This document shows positions 39,985 to 47,898 of a DNA stretch of 64,000 nt, piece by piece. Within the stretch, counting starts at the first letter, position 1. Each line of letters begins with the position of its first letter. The position numbers were made by a program, and so were the translations under genes. This stretch comes from Myxococcales bacterium UBA1660 (GTDB lineage: Bacteria; Myxococcota_A; Polyangia; Polyangiales; Houyiibacteriaceae). A model generated the notes under the pieces. The model ran no database searches and had not been told where the DNA came from. It was given only the letters and a program-made list of their open reading frames with translations. The stretch covers positions 137,755-201,754 of the forward strand of contig DCLA01000039.1 of assembly GCA_002320815.1 (NCBI GenBank), given 5' to 3'.

Positions 39985-41868
39985 CTACGAGGCGTACTCG
40001 CGGTCGAACCAGGCGACGGCCTCGCGATAGCAGCGCTTTCGGTCCCCCCGCCCCATGCCGGCTCGGAAGCCGAAGTCCCTCGCGGTGGCCTTCTCGAGCT
40101 CGCGCACGGCCATGGCGCGCAGCTCTTCGTCCCGATGGATCAGGCCCTCGATCAGCCATCGGACTCGCCGCTGGGCCCCGTGCTTGCGCACCCACGCGGC
40201 CCACTTCCGGCGGGAGCTCCCGAGGTCCTCGGCGGTCAGGAGCCGTAGCGCCTTCCGCGCAGCGTCTCGCACGTGCTCCGACGGGTCGTCGAGCCGCTCC
40301 ACGAAGGCACCGAGCGCGTGCACCGAACGCAGCACGCCGAGGACCCGAACGGCGAACAGACGATCCGCCGGGGGCGCCGCCAGGTCGGCCATCTGGATGA
40401 CGAAGTTGCCGACCATGGGCCGGATGGCGTCGTCCTCGCGATAGGCCATGAGGACGTGGACGGCGCAATCGGACACCGACTGGTCCACGTCGCGGAGCCG
40501 CCGTCCCAGACTCTCGAGGAGCGCGGCGCGGTTGTTCTCCCGGCATCGCGGCAGCACGTCGCCCGCGACGAGCACGGCGTAGAAGCGCTGGTCGATGTCG
40601 CCGTTCTCGAGGATGCGCCGTAGCAAGGGGACGCTGTCCTCGCCGAAGGCGACGATGGCCCGAGCCAAGGAGCCCACGTCCCGCCCTCGCGGGAGCCGCT
40701 TGTGCGCGACGCGTCGGTGGAACCAGAGGAGCCCCGGGAACTCGCGCTCCATGGGTTCCAGCGCCACGGGACCCAACTTCTTCAGCGCAGCGACGGCCGG
40801 GCCCTCGTCATCGGGACCGCAGCTTCGGAGGGTCTCGATGATGCGCTGCGCGCGAGCGCGGGCGTCGGCGTCGCTGACCCGCGGTGCCGCATCGGGCCGG
40901 GCGCTCGCGAGGGCATCGATCTCGCTTGGGCGCACCCGCTCCTCGCGCACGAGATCGCCAACGGGCGGGGTCCGCCGGTCCCGCCCCGCAGGCGGGCGCG
41001 ATGACGGGGGCCGGAACCCGACCGAGGGAGTCGGTCGGTCCCCCCGCGGGCGCGGAATGCCCAGCGGCGGGGTATCGACCACCGGGACGCCCATGGGCGG
41101 AGTCAGCGGCTCCAGCTCCAAGCCGAGCGGCGGGGTGTCCCGGTCGGCGGGGACGAAGGACCGCGGCGCGGGTCGATCGATGCCCACCGGTGGCGTGGGG
41201 CGACCCATCCCGAGGGGAGGCGTGCGCCGGTCCAGCTGCACGCCCAGGGGCGGCGTGTGCGGCGCGCGGGCCATCGGTACGTGCGGACGGGCGCCGCGAG
41301 GCAGGATGCCCGAGTCGTCGTCGAAGTCGTCCACGACGGGCGGCGCGCTCGACGCCACGCGGACCGGCTGGGTCTCGTCCGCGCGCCCGGGCGGGATCGC
41401 CTGTCGCTCGGGTTCGCGCCGCGCCATGGCCGGTCCTCCGGCGGTGGGCGGCGTGGACGAGTTACCGACGATCCCTGCCCCGCCGAAGCTCGGAAGCCGG
41501 CGGGTGTCGTCGGGGCCCGCTGCGGGCAGGCTCGAGGGTCGCGGAGCCGGAGGCGGCGCCGAAGCGACGACCCCGGCGCCTCCGAAACTCGGCAGCCGAC
41601 GGGTGTCCAGGGTCGGTCGCGGGGCGACGGACTCTCGCGCGACGGGAGGCGGGGGGGAAGCAGGAGCCGGCGCGGGATCGGCGGGCGGAGCCGGAGGAGA
41701 AGCCTCCGGCTCCGCGGCACGGATCCGCGCCATGGTCTTGGGATCGAGCTGGAGGCGGGGCGTCGGGCGGCGCACGATCCGGCGACGTCCGAAGACCTCG
41801 ACGTCCCGCGCGGTGCCGCCCTTGACCGAGTACCCCCCGGGTCGGTCGTCGTCGTCGCCCTGGCCCAT
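39985..41868 (-). CDS. HEAT-repeat protein with long disordered N-terminal motif array
   Basis: The 627-aa protein has two halves. The first ~330 residues are Pro/Arg/Ala-rich and disordered, with two copies of DTRRLPSFGGAG and eight or so TPP(L/V/M)G motifs (TPPLGV, TPPLGM, TPPVGI, TPPLGL, TPPMGV, TPPLGI, TPPVG). The last ~280 are alpha-helical HEAT-like repeats (ERLDDPSEHVRDAARKALRLL, LIHRDEELRAMAVRELEKA). No signal or membrane segment, so it is cytoplasmic. ATG 41868 lies 2 bp after the vWA stop, so the two are coupled. HEAT scaffolds with short linear motifs often organise protein complexes; the partner is unknown. Similar Pro-rich/HEAT proteins occur in myxobacteria. Confidence 0.8.
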   Translation of the reverse strand: MGQGDDDDRPGGYSVKGGTARDVEVFGRRRIVRRPTPRLQLDPKTMARIRAAEPEASPPAPPADPAPAPASPPPPVARESVAPRPTLDTRRLPSFGGAGVVASAPPPAPRPSSLPAAGPDDTRRLPSFGGAGIVGNSSTPPTAGGPAMARREPERQAIPPGRADETQPVRVASSAPPVVDDFDDDSGILPRGARPHVPMARAPHTPPLGVQLDRRTPPLGMGRPTPPVGIDRPAPRSFVPADRDTPPLGLELEPLTPPMGVPVVDTPPLGIPRPRGDRPTPSVGFRPPSSRPPAGRDRRTPPVGDLVREERVRPSEIDALASARPDAAPRVSDADARARAQRIIETLRSCGPDDEGPAVAALKKLGPVALEPMEREFPGLLWFHRRVAHKRLPRGRDVGSLARAIVAFGEDSVPLLRRILENGDIDQRFYAVLVAGDVLPRCRENNRAALLESLGRRLRDVDQSVSDCAVHVLMAYREDDAIRPMVGNFVIQMADLAAPPADRLFAVRVLGVLRSVHALGAFVERLDDPSEHVRDAARKALRLLTAEDLGSSRRKWAAWVRKHGAQRRVRWLIEGLIHRDEELRAMAVRELEKATARDFGFRAGMGRGDRKRCYREAVAWFDREYAS

Positions 41869-41870
41869 CG

Positions 41871-43556
41871 TCAGAGGAGGACGACTCCGCCCTCCGGGGG
41901 AACGACGATGTACACGTTGCGGGAATCGAGGTCCGCGACCCCGTTGCCCACGACGATGATCCGGGCGCGGTGGATCTCGGCGGTCTCCGGCGTGGGACGC
42001 ACGTCGTTCCAGAAGTCGATGGTGAAGTCGACGTCGGTGCCGGGAATCACCCCGTAGAACGTGGTGGTGTCCTTGCTGGCGTAGCCGACGCCGGCCGCGC
42101 CGCCCATGTAGCCCTCGAGGGGAACGATGGCCTTGATGAACCGGGTGGCGTCGAACTCGTCCGGGTTGCCCGCGACGTTCTCGGTCCGGGTGCTCACGTC
42201 CTGCGGAGTACCGCCCACCAAGTCGCTGACGGCGTTGACGACCGCGGTACCCAAGCCGGAGCCGTCGGGGCTGATGTCGAAGACCAGCGGGTTTCCGGAG
42301 GAGTCCACCGTGCCGGTGTCCCGCGCGACGGCCTCGTAGTCGTCCCGGCCGCTGAGCATCGACCACACCGGGAGCACGCGGGCGCCGATGGCGGTGAGCG
42401 CTGCGACGGTGTCCGCGTAGGAGGGCGCCCCGAAGCTGTAGGTGTCGTTGTTCCCGTAGTCGTTGTGCCAGGAGGCGTCACCGAAGAGCAGGATGATCGG
42501 CAGGGCACCCGGGCGGAAGCAGGGGTAGCCCCGTCGCTCGCCCATCTCGTCGAGGACCGGGGGACAGGTCTGCCCGGGGATGCTCCCCGAGGGCCAGCTC
42601 AGGCCCATACCCGTAGCGGTGGCGTAGAGCGCCGGCCCGTAGGACTCGGCGATGTCCGAGCCGCCGTGGCACGGGAGCCCCTCGACGGCCTCGAGGATGT
42701 CCGGACGCCCATTGGGTCCAGGCGTGAGGGAGCCGATGGCGGTGCCGCAGCTCGTCGCGCTGGTCGAGACGCTCCAGGAGCCGGTGTCCCGGTCGGGCGG
42801 GGCGATCTCCTGCAGCAGGTAGAAGGGCAGATCGTTGCCCGCGCCGTAGCTGGCGTAGGGGTAGTCGTCCATGCCGCCCGCGCCGAACTGCACGTTGGGG
42901 ATGGCCGCCTGGATGCCGGGGATGATCGTGTCGACCAGCCCGGTGATCAGGTTGGTGCGCTCCTGGCCCATCGACCCGGTCATGTCGACGAGGAAGAAGA
43001 CATCGGCGACGCTGATGTTGGTGTCGAAGCGGAGGGTCCGCTCCTCGCGGTCCCCGTTGTACGGGAGGATCACGAAGAAGTCGTCGGGCGCGATCGTGCT
43101 CGCGGGGTCCAGCGGGTCGGTGCCGGTGCCCTCGACTTCGCCGAGGTCGGTCACGCCGTCGTCGTCGGAGTCGCGGTCCCGCGGGTCGGTGCCGACCTCG
43201 ACTTCGCGAGCATCCGGCAGGCCATCGTTGTCGCTGTCGAGGTCCAGGAAGTCGGGCGTCCCGTCGGCGTCGCTGTCGGCCGGGATGCACGGATCGATGC
43301 CGGCCTCGTCGACGTCGAGGATCCCGTCCCCGTCGGAGTCCGGATCCTGGTCGTTGGGGATCCCGTCCCCGTCGCTGTCCTCGCTGGTCTCCCAGTCGTC
43401 CGCGATGCCGTCGCCGTCGGAGTCGGTGCCGTCACACGAGGGGCCCACGTCGGAGCCGACTCGGGTGCCACCGTCGCCTCGACGCGTGGGGGACGCGGTC
43501 CCGGGTTCACAACCGAGCCCGAGGCCCAGGATCAAGACTAGTGAAGTGAAGCGCAT
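41871..43556 (-). CDS. vWA/thrombospondin type-3 repeat lipoprotein (paralogue A)
   Basis: The 561-aa protein has a lipoprotein signal (MRFTSLVLILGLGLGC). Residues ~45-165 are thrombospondin type-3 calcium repeats (DSDGDGI, DSDADGTPDFLDLDSDNDG). From ~190 there is a vWA domain with MIDAS signature DMTGSMG and later TIIPGIQAAIPNVQFGAG. A C-terminal beta domain (about 460-561) closes the protein. Probably an outer-surface calcium- or metal-binding adhesin-like protein. It starts a leftward operon with the HEAT gene and serB. A clear paralogue lies at 47899-49731 on the far side of the NRPS gene. Confidence 0.87.
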   Translation of the reverse strand: MRFTSLVLILGLGLGCEPGTASPTRRGDGGTRVGSDVGPSCDGTDSDGDGIADDWETSEDSDGDGIPNDQDPDSDGDGILDVDEAGIDPCIPADSDADGTPDFLDLDSDNDGLPDAREVEVGTDPRDRDSDDDGVTDLGEVEGTGTDPLDPASTIAPDDFFVILPYNGDREERTLRFDTNISVADVFFLVDMTGSMGQERTNLITGLVDTIIPGIQAAIPNVQFGAGGMDDYPYASYGAGNDLPFYLLQEIAPPDRDTGSWSVSTSATSCGTAIGSLTPGPNGRPDILEAVEGLPCHGGSDIAESYGPALYATATGMGLSWPSGSIPGQTCPPVLDEMGERRGYPCFRPGALPIILLFGDASWHNDYGNNDTYSFGAPSYADTVAALTAIGARVLPVWSMLSGRDDYEAVARDTGTVDSSGNPLVFDISPDGSGLGTAVVNAVSDLVGGTPQDVSTRTENVAGNPDEFDATRFIKAIVPLEGYMGGAAGVGYASKDTTTFYGVIPGTDVDFTIDFWNDVRPTPETAEIHRARIIVVGNGVADLDSRNVYIVVPPEGGVVLL

Positions 43557-43682
43557 GCGACTTTGCCCTTGTATCAGATTCGTGGCGGGGGGATGAGTTC
43601 GGCGCGCCGGACCTGGCGCCGGACCGCTCGAGACCCCGGCGGGCGGGGCTGCGCAACGATCGCACAGCAACCTCGCAAGAAC

Positions 43683-43697
43683 TGGTCCACAGGACCA
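43683..43697. promoter_or_regulatory. perfect palindrome upstream of the vWA-HEAT-serB unit
   Basis: TGGTCC-ACA-GGACCA is a 6-bp inverted repeat with a 3-nt spacer, in the 222-bp region between the vWA start (43556) and the convergent-facing NRPS 3' end (43779). It could be an operator for the vWA gene or the stem of an NRPS terminator. The rest of this gap holds no other feature I can see. Confidence 0.4.
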
Positions 43698-43778
43698 TTC
43701 CTCAATGATTCCATGGCGAACGAGCTTCACGCGTCCAGCCAGAGCGGGGTCTGACGACCCCTCACCCGTGCGAATCAG

Positions 43779-46700
43779 TCACGATCCCGTCACGTGGGGT
43801 GTGACGGGAGGTCCGGTGGGCGAGCGATCGTCCCCTTGGAGGCGCCGGGTGAGGTCGCGCGCGATGGTCTCGACGGCCGGACGCTCGAGGATCCCGGTGT
43901 GCGTCCCGGGCACGTCCACCACCTCCACCTCGCGGGCGAACGGAGCCCAGCCCAGGGCGGCCTCTCGGTAGGCCCGGCCGTAGTAGACCTCTCGGGTCGC
44001 CCGGTAGAGCACGACGGGGACGTCGACCGACTCGATGGTGTAGGCCATCGCTGCTTCGTGGTTCCGGCGCATCACGAGCTGCACCCGGTCGTGGTGATCG
44101 AGCTCCCGCCCCATCCACTTCCCGGTCGACGCCCAGAGCTCCTCGAAGCGGTCCCGCACCAGGTCGGCGCGCCGGCGCAGGCGGGATCGCACGTGGTCCA
44201 GACCGTGCCGACGTAGCTCCTCGATGTGGGCCTGCACCCGCTCCAAGGTCCCTGGACTCGCTTCCGGGCCGAGGCAGTCGAAGAAGACGAGTCGCACGTC
44301 GGCTCCCCGGAGCCGCAGTAGCCGCGCCATCTCCCAGGCGACCACGCCCGCGAGGGAGACCGCGGCGAGGTAGTAGGGACCCTGCGGGCGCGACCGGAGG
44401 AGCTCGTCGAGGTAGAGGTTCGCGAGCTCGTCGACCTGGGTAGGGTGGTCGTCCTCGGCGCCCGGGAGGACCGGCGACGCCAGCCCCAGCACGGGCCGTT
44501 CGGGTCCCATCGACTCGGACAGGGGCCGGTAGAAGCAAAGCCCTTCTCCGAGCACGTGGACGCCGTAGAGCGGGACCCGACCCGCCGCGCCGGAACACAC
44601 CGGGATCACGCGACCGCTCGGCGCCGGGGGCCAGCTGCGGCGCTCGAGGCTCGCCGCGAGGGCGCTCACCGTGCGAAGCCGATAGACGTCCACCACGCGG
44701 GTGGTCGCCCCCATCTCCTCCTGCAGGCGCCGCACGACGCGCATGGCCACCAGCGAGCTGCCGCCGAGGTCGAAGAAGTCGTCGGTCGCGCCCACCGTGG
44801 GGAGGCCGACCTCGTCGGCGAGGATGCGCGCCACCTCGCGCTCGAGGGGAGTCCGCGGCGGGACCCCCTCCCCGGTGGGCATCTCGATGTCCGGGAGCGC
44901 CGCGCGATCGACCTTTCCGGCCGGCGTCGAGGGCAACATCGACACTCGAGCGACGGCGGCGGGGACGGCGTGAGGGGGCAAGCACGCCGCCAGCGTTCGC
45001 CGGAGCTCCGCGAGGTCGATCGAGGCGCCCACTCGAGGGACGACGTGGGCCACGAGCTCCACCGACCCGTGCCGCACCCGGGGGCTCACCACCGCTCGCC
45101 CGATCCCCTCGAGGCTCTCCAGGACGGCCTCGACCTCACCGAGCTCCACCCGGTGGCCGCGGACCTGGACCTGCGAGTCCAGGCGCCCATGGATGGTCAG
45201 CAGGCCGTCCCGGCGCAGTCGAACGCGGTCTCCCGTTCGGTAGAAGCGGCGCCCCTCCCGCTCGACGAAACGTTCCCGCTCCAGCGCCGGCCGATCGAGG
45301 TAGCCCGCCGCGACCATGGGGCCGCCGACCCACAGCTCCCCGGCGATGCCCACCGGCAGCGGCATCCCTCGGTCGTCGACGATGCGCGCCTCGACGCCGG
45401 CCGCGGGCCGGCCGATGGGGACCGTCGCGTCGGGGTCGCGCTCGACGCGGTGGGTGGTGGCGAAGATGGTGGTCTCCGTCGGCCCATACTCGTTGACGAG
45501 CGCGACACCGGGGAGGAGCCGGCGGTGCTCCCGGGCCACGCTGGGCGGCAGGGACTCGCCCCCCACGATCACCACCCGCGCGGCGACCGCGTCGTGGAGC
45601 TCCCGCGCGAGGAGCTCGCCGTGGGTGCTCGGCGGTAGGTCGACGTGCGTCGGGGCCCAGGCGCGCATCCGCTCCGCGACCGCCGCGGGGTCGCGCCGCA
45701 CGGTGCCGGGCGCGAGCTCGACCGCCGCGCCGTGGGCGAGGCCCCACCAGAGCCCCGCCGCCGCCGAATCGAAGGCCAGCGAGTGGACCACGAAGACCCG
45801 CTCCGGTGGCTCCGGGTAGGCGGAGGCACGCGCGACCAGCTGGGCGGCGAGGTTCCCGTCGGAGACCCGGACGCCCTTGGGGCGCCCGGTCGAGCCGGAG
45901 GTGAAGACGATGTAGAAGATGTCCTCGGGCCGGCGATCGAGCGGGGGCGCCACGCCGTCGAGCTCGTCGAGGGCGACTCCGCCGGTCCCGAGCACCAGGG
46001 GAGCCCCGACGTCTTCGAGGATCTCGTCCACGCGAGAGGCCGGCAGCTCGCCGTCGACCGGGACGTAGGCGGCCCCGGCGCGGAGGACGGCGAGCGCGCC
46101 GACCACCAACGCGTCGGGCGCGTCGATGCGGAGCGGGACCCGGTGACCTCGAGCCACCCCCCGAGCACGCAGCCCGCCGGCGATGCGCCCCGCGCGTTCC
46201 CAGAGATCCGCGTACGAGACCGAGCTCCCCTGGAGCGCGATCGCATCCGGTCGTTCACGCACCCGCTGGGCGACGAGGTCCAGCACCGGCGGCGCAGCCT
46301 CGATGGCTTCGCCCCGGCACTCCGCGATCAGCGCGCGGTCGCGCTCCGGGACCAGGTCGAGCGTGGCGATCGGCTGGTCGATGTCCCGCGCCATCCGTTG
46401 CGCGAAGACCTCCAGGTGATGGGCGATGGTCTCCAGGGCGTGCTCGTCGCAACCCCCGTCGCTCTCGAGGAAGGGCTCGCCGGTGACGTCGAGCACCAGC
46501 GGTGCCGCGCCTCCGCCGGGCGCCGCGCGAACCACCACGCCCATCGGTACCAGACCCCCGGGGCGCCCCGTGGCCCGGCGGAGCGCGTCGAGGGCCAGAC
46601 TCCCTCGAGCCTCGACCCGCGCGAGCTCCCGGTCGAGCCACTCCGCCCACTCGGCGACGCTGGCGTCGAGGTTCGGCCCGCCGAGCGGGACCCAGGGCGC

Positions 46701-47843
46701 GTACGCGCGACCGTCGGCCGCCGCCTGCCCGGGTCCGCGAAAGGCCACCGTCGACGGGTCCGGACCGACCGCGAGCCGGCGCGCGTGGGCCATGACGACC
46801 AACGTCGCCGCGTGCACCGCTCCCCGACCCAGGCGATCGGCGAGGGCCTGCAGCGCCGTCGCCATCGCGGGCGACCGATGGCGGCGAGCCCGGCCGGACC
46901 GGCCATCGGCCATCGGATGGCGGAAGCCGCCGCGGGCCCAGCGCCGTAGCCAGAACGCCTCGTGGGGACCGCTCCGGCGATCGAGGTCCACGAGCTCCGG
47001 CGCAGGTCCGGTGGCGATGGCGCCGGCGAGAGGACGTACCGGGAGCCCGTCCATGCCCTCGAGCGCGACCAAGGTGAGAGGCCCGGTGGCCGTCTCCAGC
47101 ACCGGGCCGGTCCCGCGCCCGATGGCGGCCGCGCGGACGACGAGCACCTCTCCGTCCACGATCGCCCGGGCAGCCCCGAGGGCGTTGGGCGAAGGACCGA
47201 GGTCGAGGGCCCGCACGGTCCGCTCCAGGTCCTCGGCGCTCATGGCCGAGTCGAGGAAGCCTCCGGCGGGCGGCCGGTCCCGCCGACCCCGGTAGGTCCC
47301 ACCCGGGGGCTGGGGCCGCGACCCGAGCTCCCCATCGGCGCAGGCGGCGACGAGCTCCTCGAACGCGAGGAGCCCGGTCTCGAAGCACTTGGCGCTGAGG
47401 GTGCTGCCCCGTTCGTCGGCCTCCACCGGGACCTCGCGCTGGAGGAGGATGGCGCCGGTGTCGATGCCTTCGTCGATCGCGTGGAAGGTGATCCCGTGCC
47501 GAGTCCGGCCCTCGAGGATGGACCAGCTGCAGGCGTTCAACCCTGCGAGGTCCGGGAGCAGCGAGTCGTGATAGTTCACCGCCCGCTCGCGCACGCCTCG
47601 GAGGACGTCGCTCCGAAGCAGGAAGGGGTTGTCGACGCTGAAGAGGAAGTCGACCGGCGTCTCCGCCAGGAGCGCCGCCAAATCCCGCGGCGCCGCCACG
47701 TGGGGAAGCCCGCGCGCAGCGGCGAATGCGGCCAGGGAACCGTCGGGGGAACAGAGCACCGTCGGCCGGAGACGCTCGCTGGCGAGCTCCGCGCAGCGAA
47801 GCGCGAAGCCACCGCGACCGACGACGGCGCAGGTCTTCCCCAT
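43779..47843 (-). CDS. stand-alone NRPS: formyltransferase - partial C - A - PCP - thioesterase
   Basis: The 1,354-aa protein contains: formyltransferase (about 1-200; catalytic Asn90, His92 in NYHDSLLP, Asp128 in DEGIDTG); a region (about 290-500) like the back half of a condensation domain but without HHxxxDG; adenylation domain (about 505-985; FTSGSTGRPKG from 647, NEYGPTE, YRTGDRVR, GRLDSQVQVRGHRVELGEVE, PAGKVDR); carrier domain with phosphopantetheine Ser1029 (FFDLGGSSL); thioesterase (about 1100-1340) with Ser1163 in AAVSLAG, plus Asp (FFDCLGPE) and His (GTHTG). My hand-read specificity positions are D-S-A-D-I-G-E-I-F-K, which I cannot match to a substrate. It probably formylates and releases one amino acid. 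It follows the vWA gene by 55 bp on the same strand. Confidence 0.88.
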   Translation of the reverse strand: MGKTCAVVGRGGFALRCAELASERLRPTVLCSPDGSLAAFAAARGLPHVAAPRDLAALLAETPVDFLFSVDNPFLLRSDVLRGVRERAVNYHDSLLPDLAGLNACSWSILEGRTRHGITFHAIDEGIDTGAILLQREVPVEADERGSTLSAKCFETGLLAFEELVAACADGELGSRPQPPGGTYRGRRDRPPAGGFLDSAMSAEDLERTVRALDLGPSPNALGAARAIVDGEVLVVRAAAIGRGTGPVLETATGPLTLVALEGMDGLPVRPLAGAIATGPAPELVDLDRRSGPHEAFWLRRWARGGFRHPMADGRSGRARRHRSPAMATALQALADRLGRGAVHAATLVVMAHARRLAVGPDPSTVAFRGPGQAAADGRAYAPWVPLGGPNLDASVAEWAEWLDRELARVEARGSLALDALRRATGRPGGLVPMGVVVRAAPGGGAAPLVLDVTGEPFLESDGGCDEHALETIAHHLEVFAQRMARDIDQPIATLDLVPERDRALIAECRGEAIEAAPPVLDLVAQRVRERPDAIALQGSSVSYADLWERAGRIAGGLRARGVARGHRVPLRIDAPDALVVGALAVLRAGAAYVPVDGELPASRVDEILEDVGAPLVLGTGGVALDELDGVAPPLDRRPEDIFYIVFTSGSTGRPKGVRVSDGNLAAQLVARASAYPEPPERVFVVHSLAFDSAAAGLWWGLAHGAAVELAPGTVRRDPAAVAERMRAWAPTHVDLPPSTHGELLARELHDAVAARVVIVGGESLPPSVAREHRRLLPGVALVNEYGPTETTIFATTHRVERDPDATVPIGRPAAGVEARIVDDRGMPLPVGIAGELWVGGPMVAAGYLDRPALERERFVEREGRRFYRTGDRVRLRRDGLLTIHGRLDSQVQVRGHRVELGEVEAVLESLEGIGRAVVSPRVRHGSVELVAHVVPRVGASIDLAELRRTLAACLPPHAVPAAVARVSMLPSTPAGKVDRAALPDIEMPTGEGVPPRTPLEREVARILADEVGLPTVGATDDFFDLGGSSLVAMRVVRRLQEEMGATTRVVDVYRLRTVSALAASLERRSWPPAPSGRVIPVCSGAAGRVPLYGVHVLGEGLCFYRPLSESMGPERPVLGLASPVLPGAEDDHPTQVDELANLYLDELLRSRPQGPYYLAAVSLAGVVAWEMARLLRLRGADVRLVFFDCLGPEASPGTLERVQAHIEELRRHGLDHVRSRLRRRADLVRDRFEELWASTGKWMGRELDHHDRVQLVMRRNHEAAMAYTIESVDVPVVLYRATREVYYGRAYREAALGWAPFAREVEVVDVPGTHTGILERPAVETIARDLTRRLQGDDRSPTGPPVTPHVTGS

Positions 47844-47898
47844 CCGCCCATTGTGGACGAAGTGCCCCCACCGGCGCCTCCCCCAAATGGGCGATGCG

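Noticed and set aside
38815..40248. 477-aa plus-strand frame over serB and the HEAT gene
   Set aside because: Antisense shadow spanning two real genes with no start signal.
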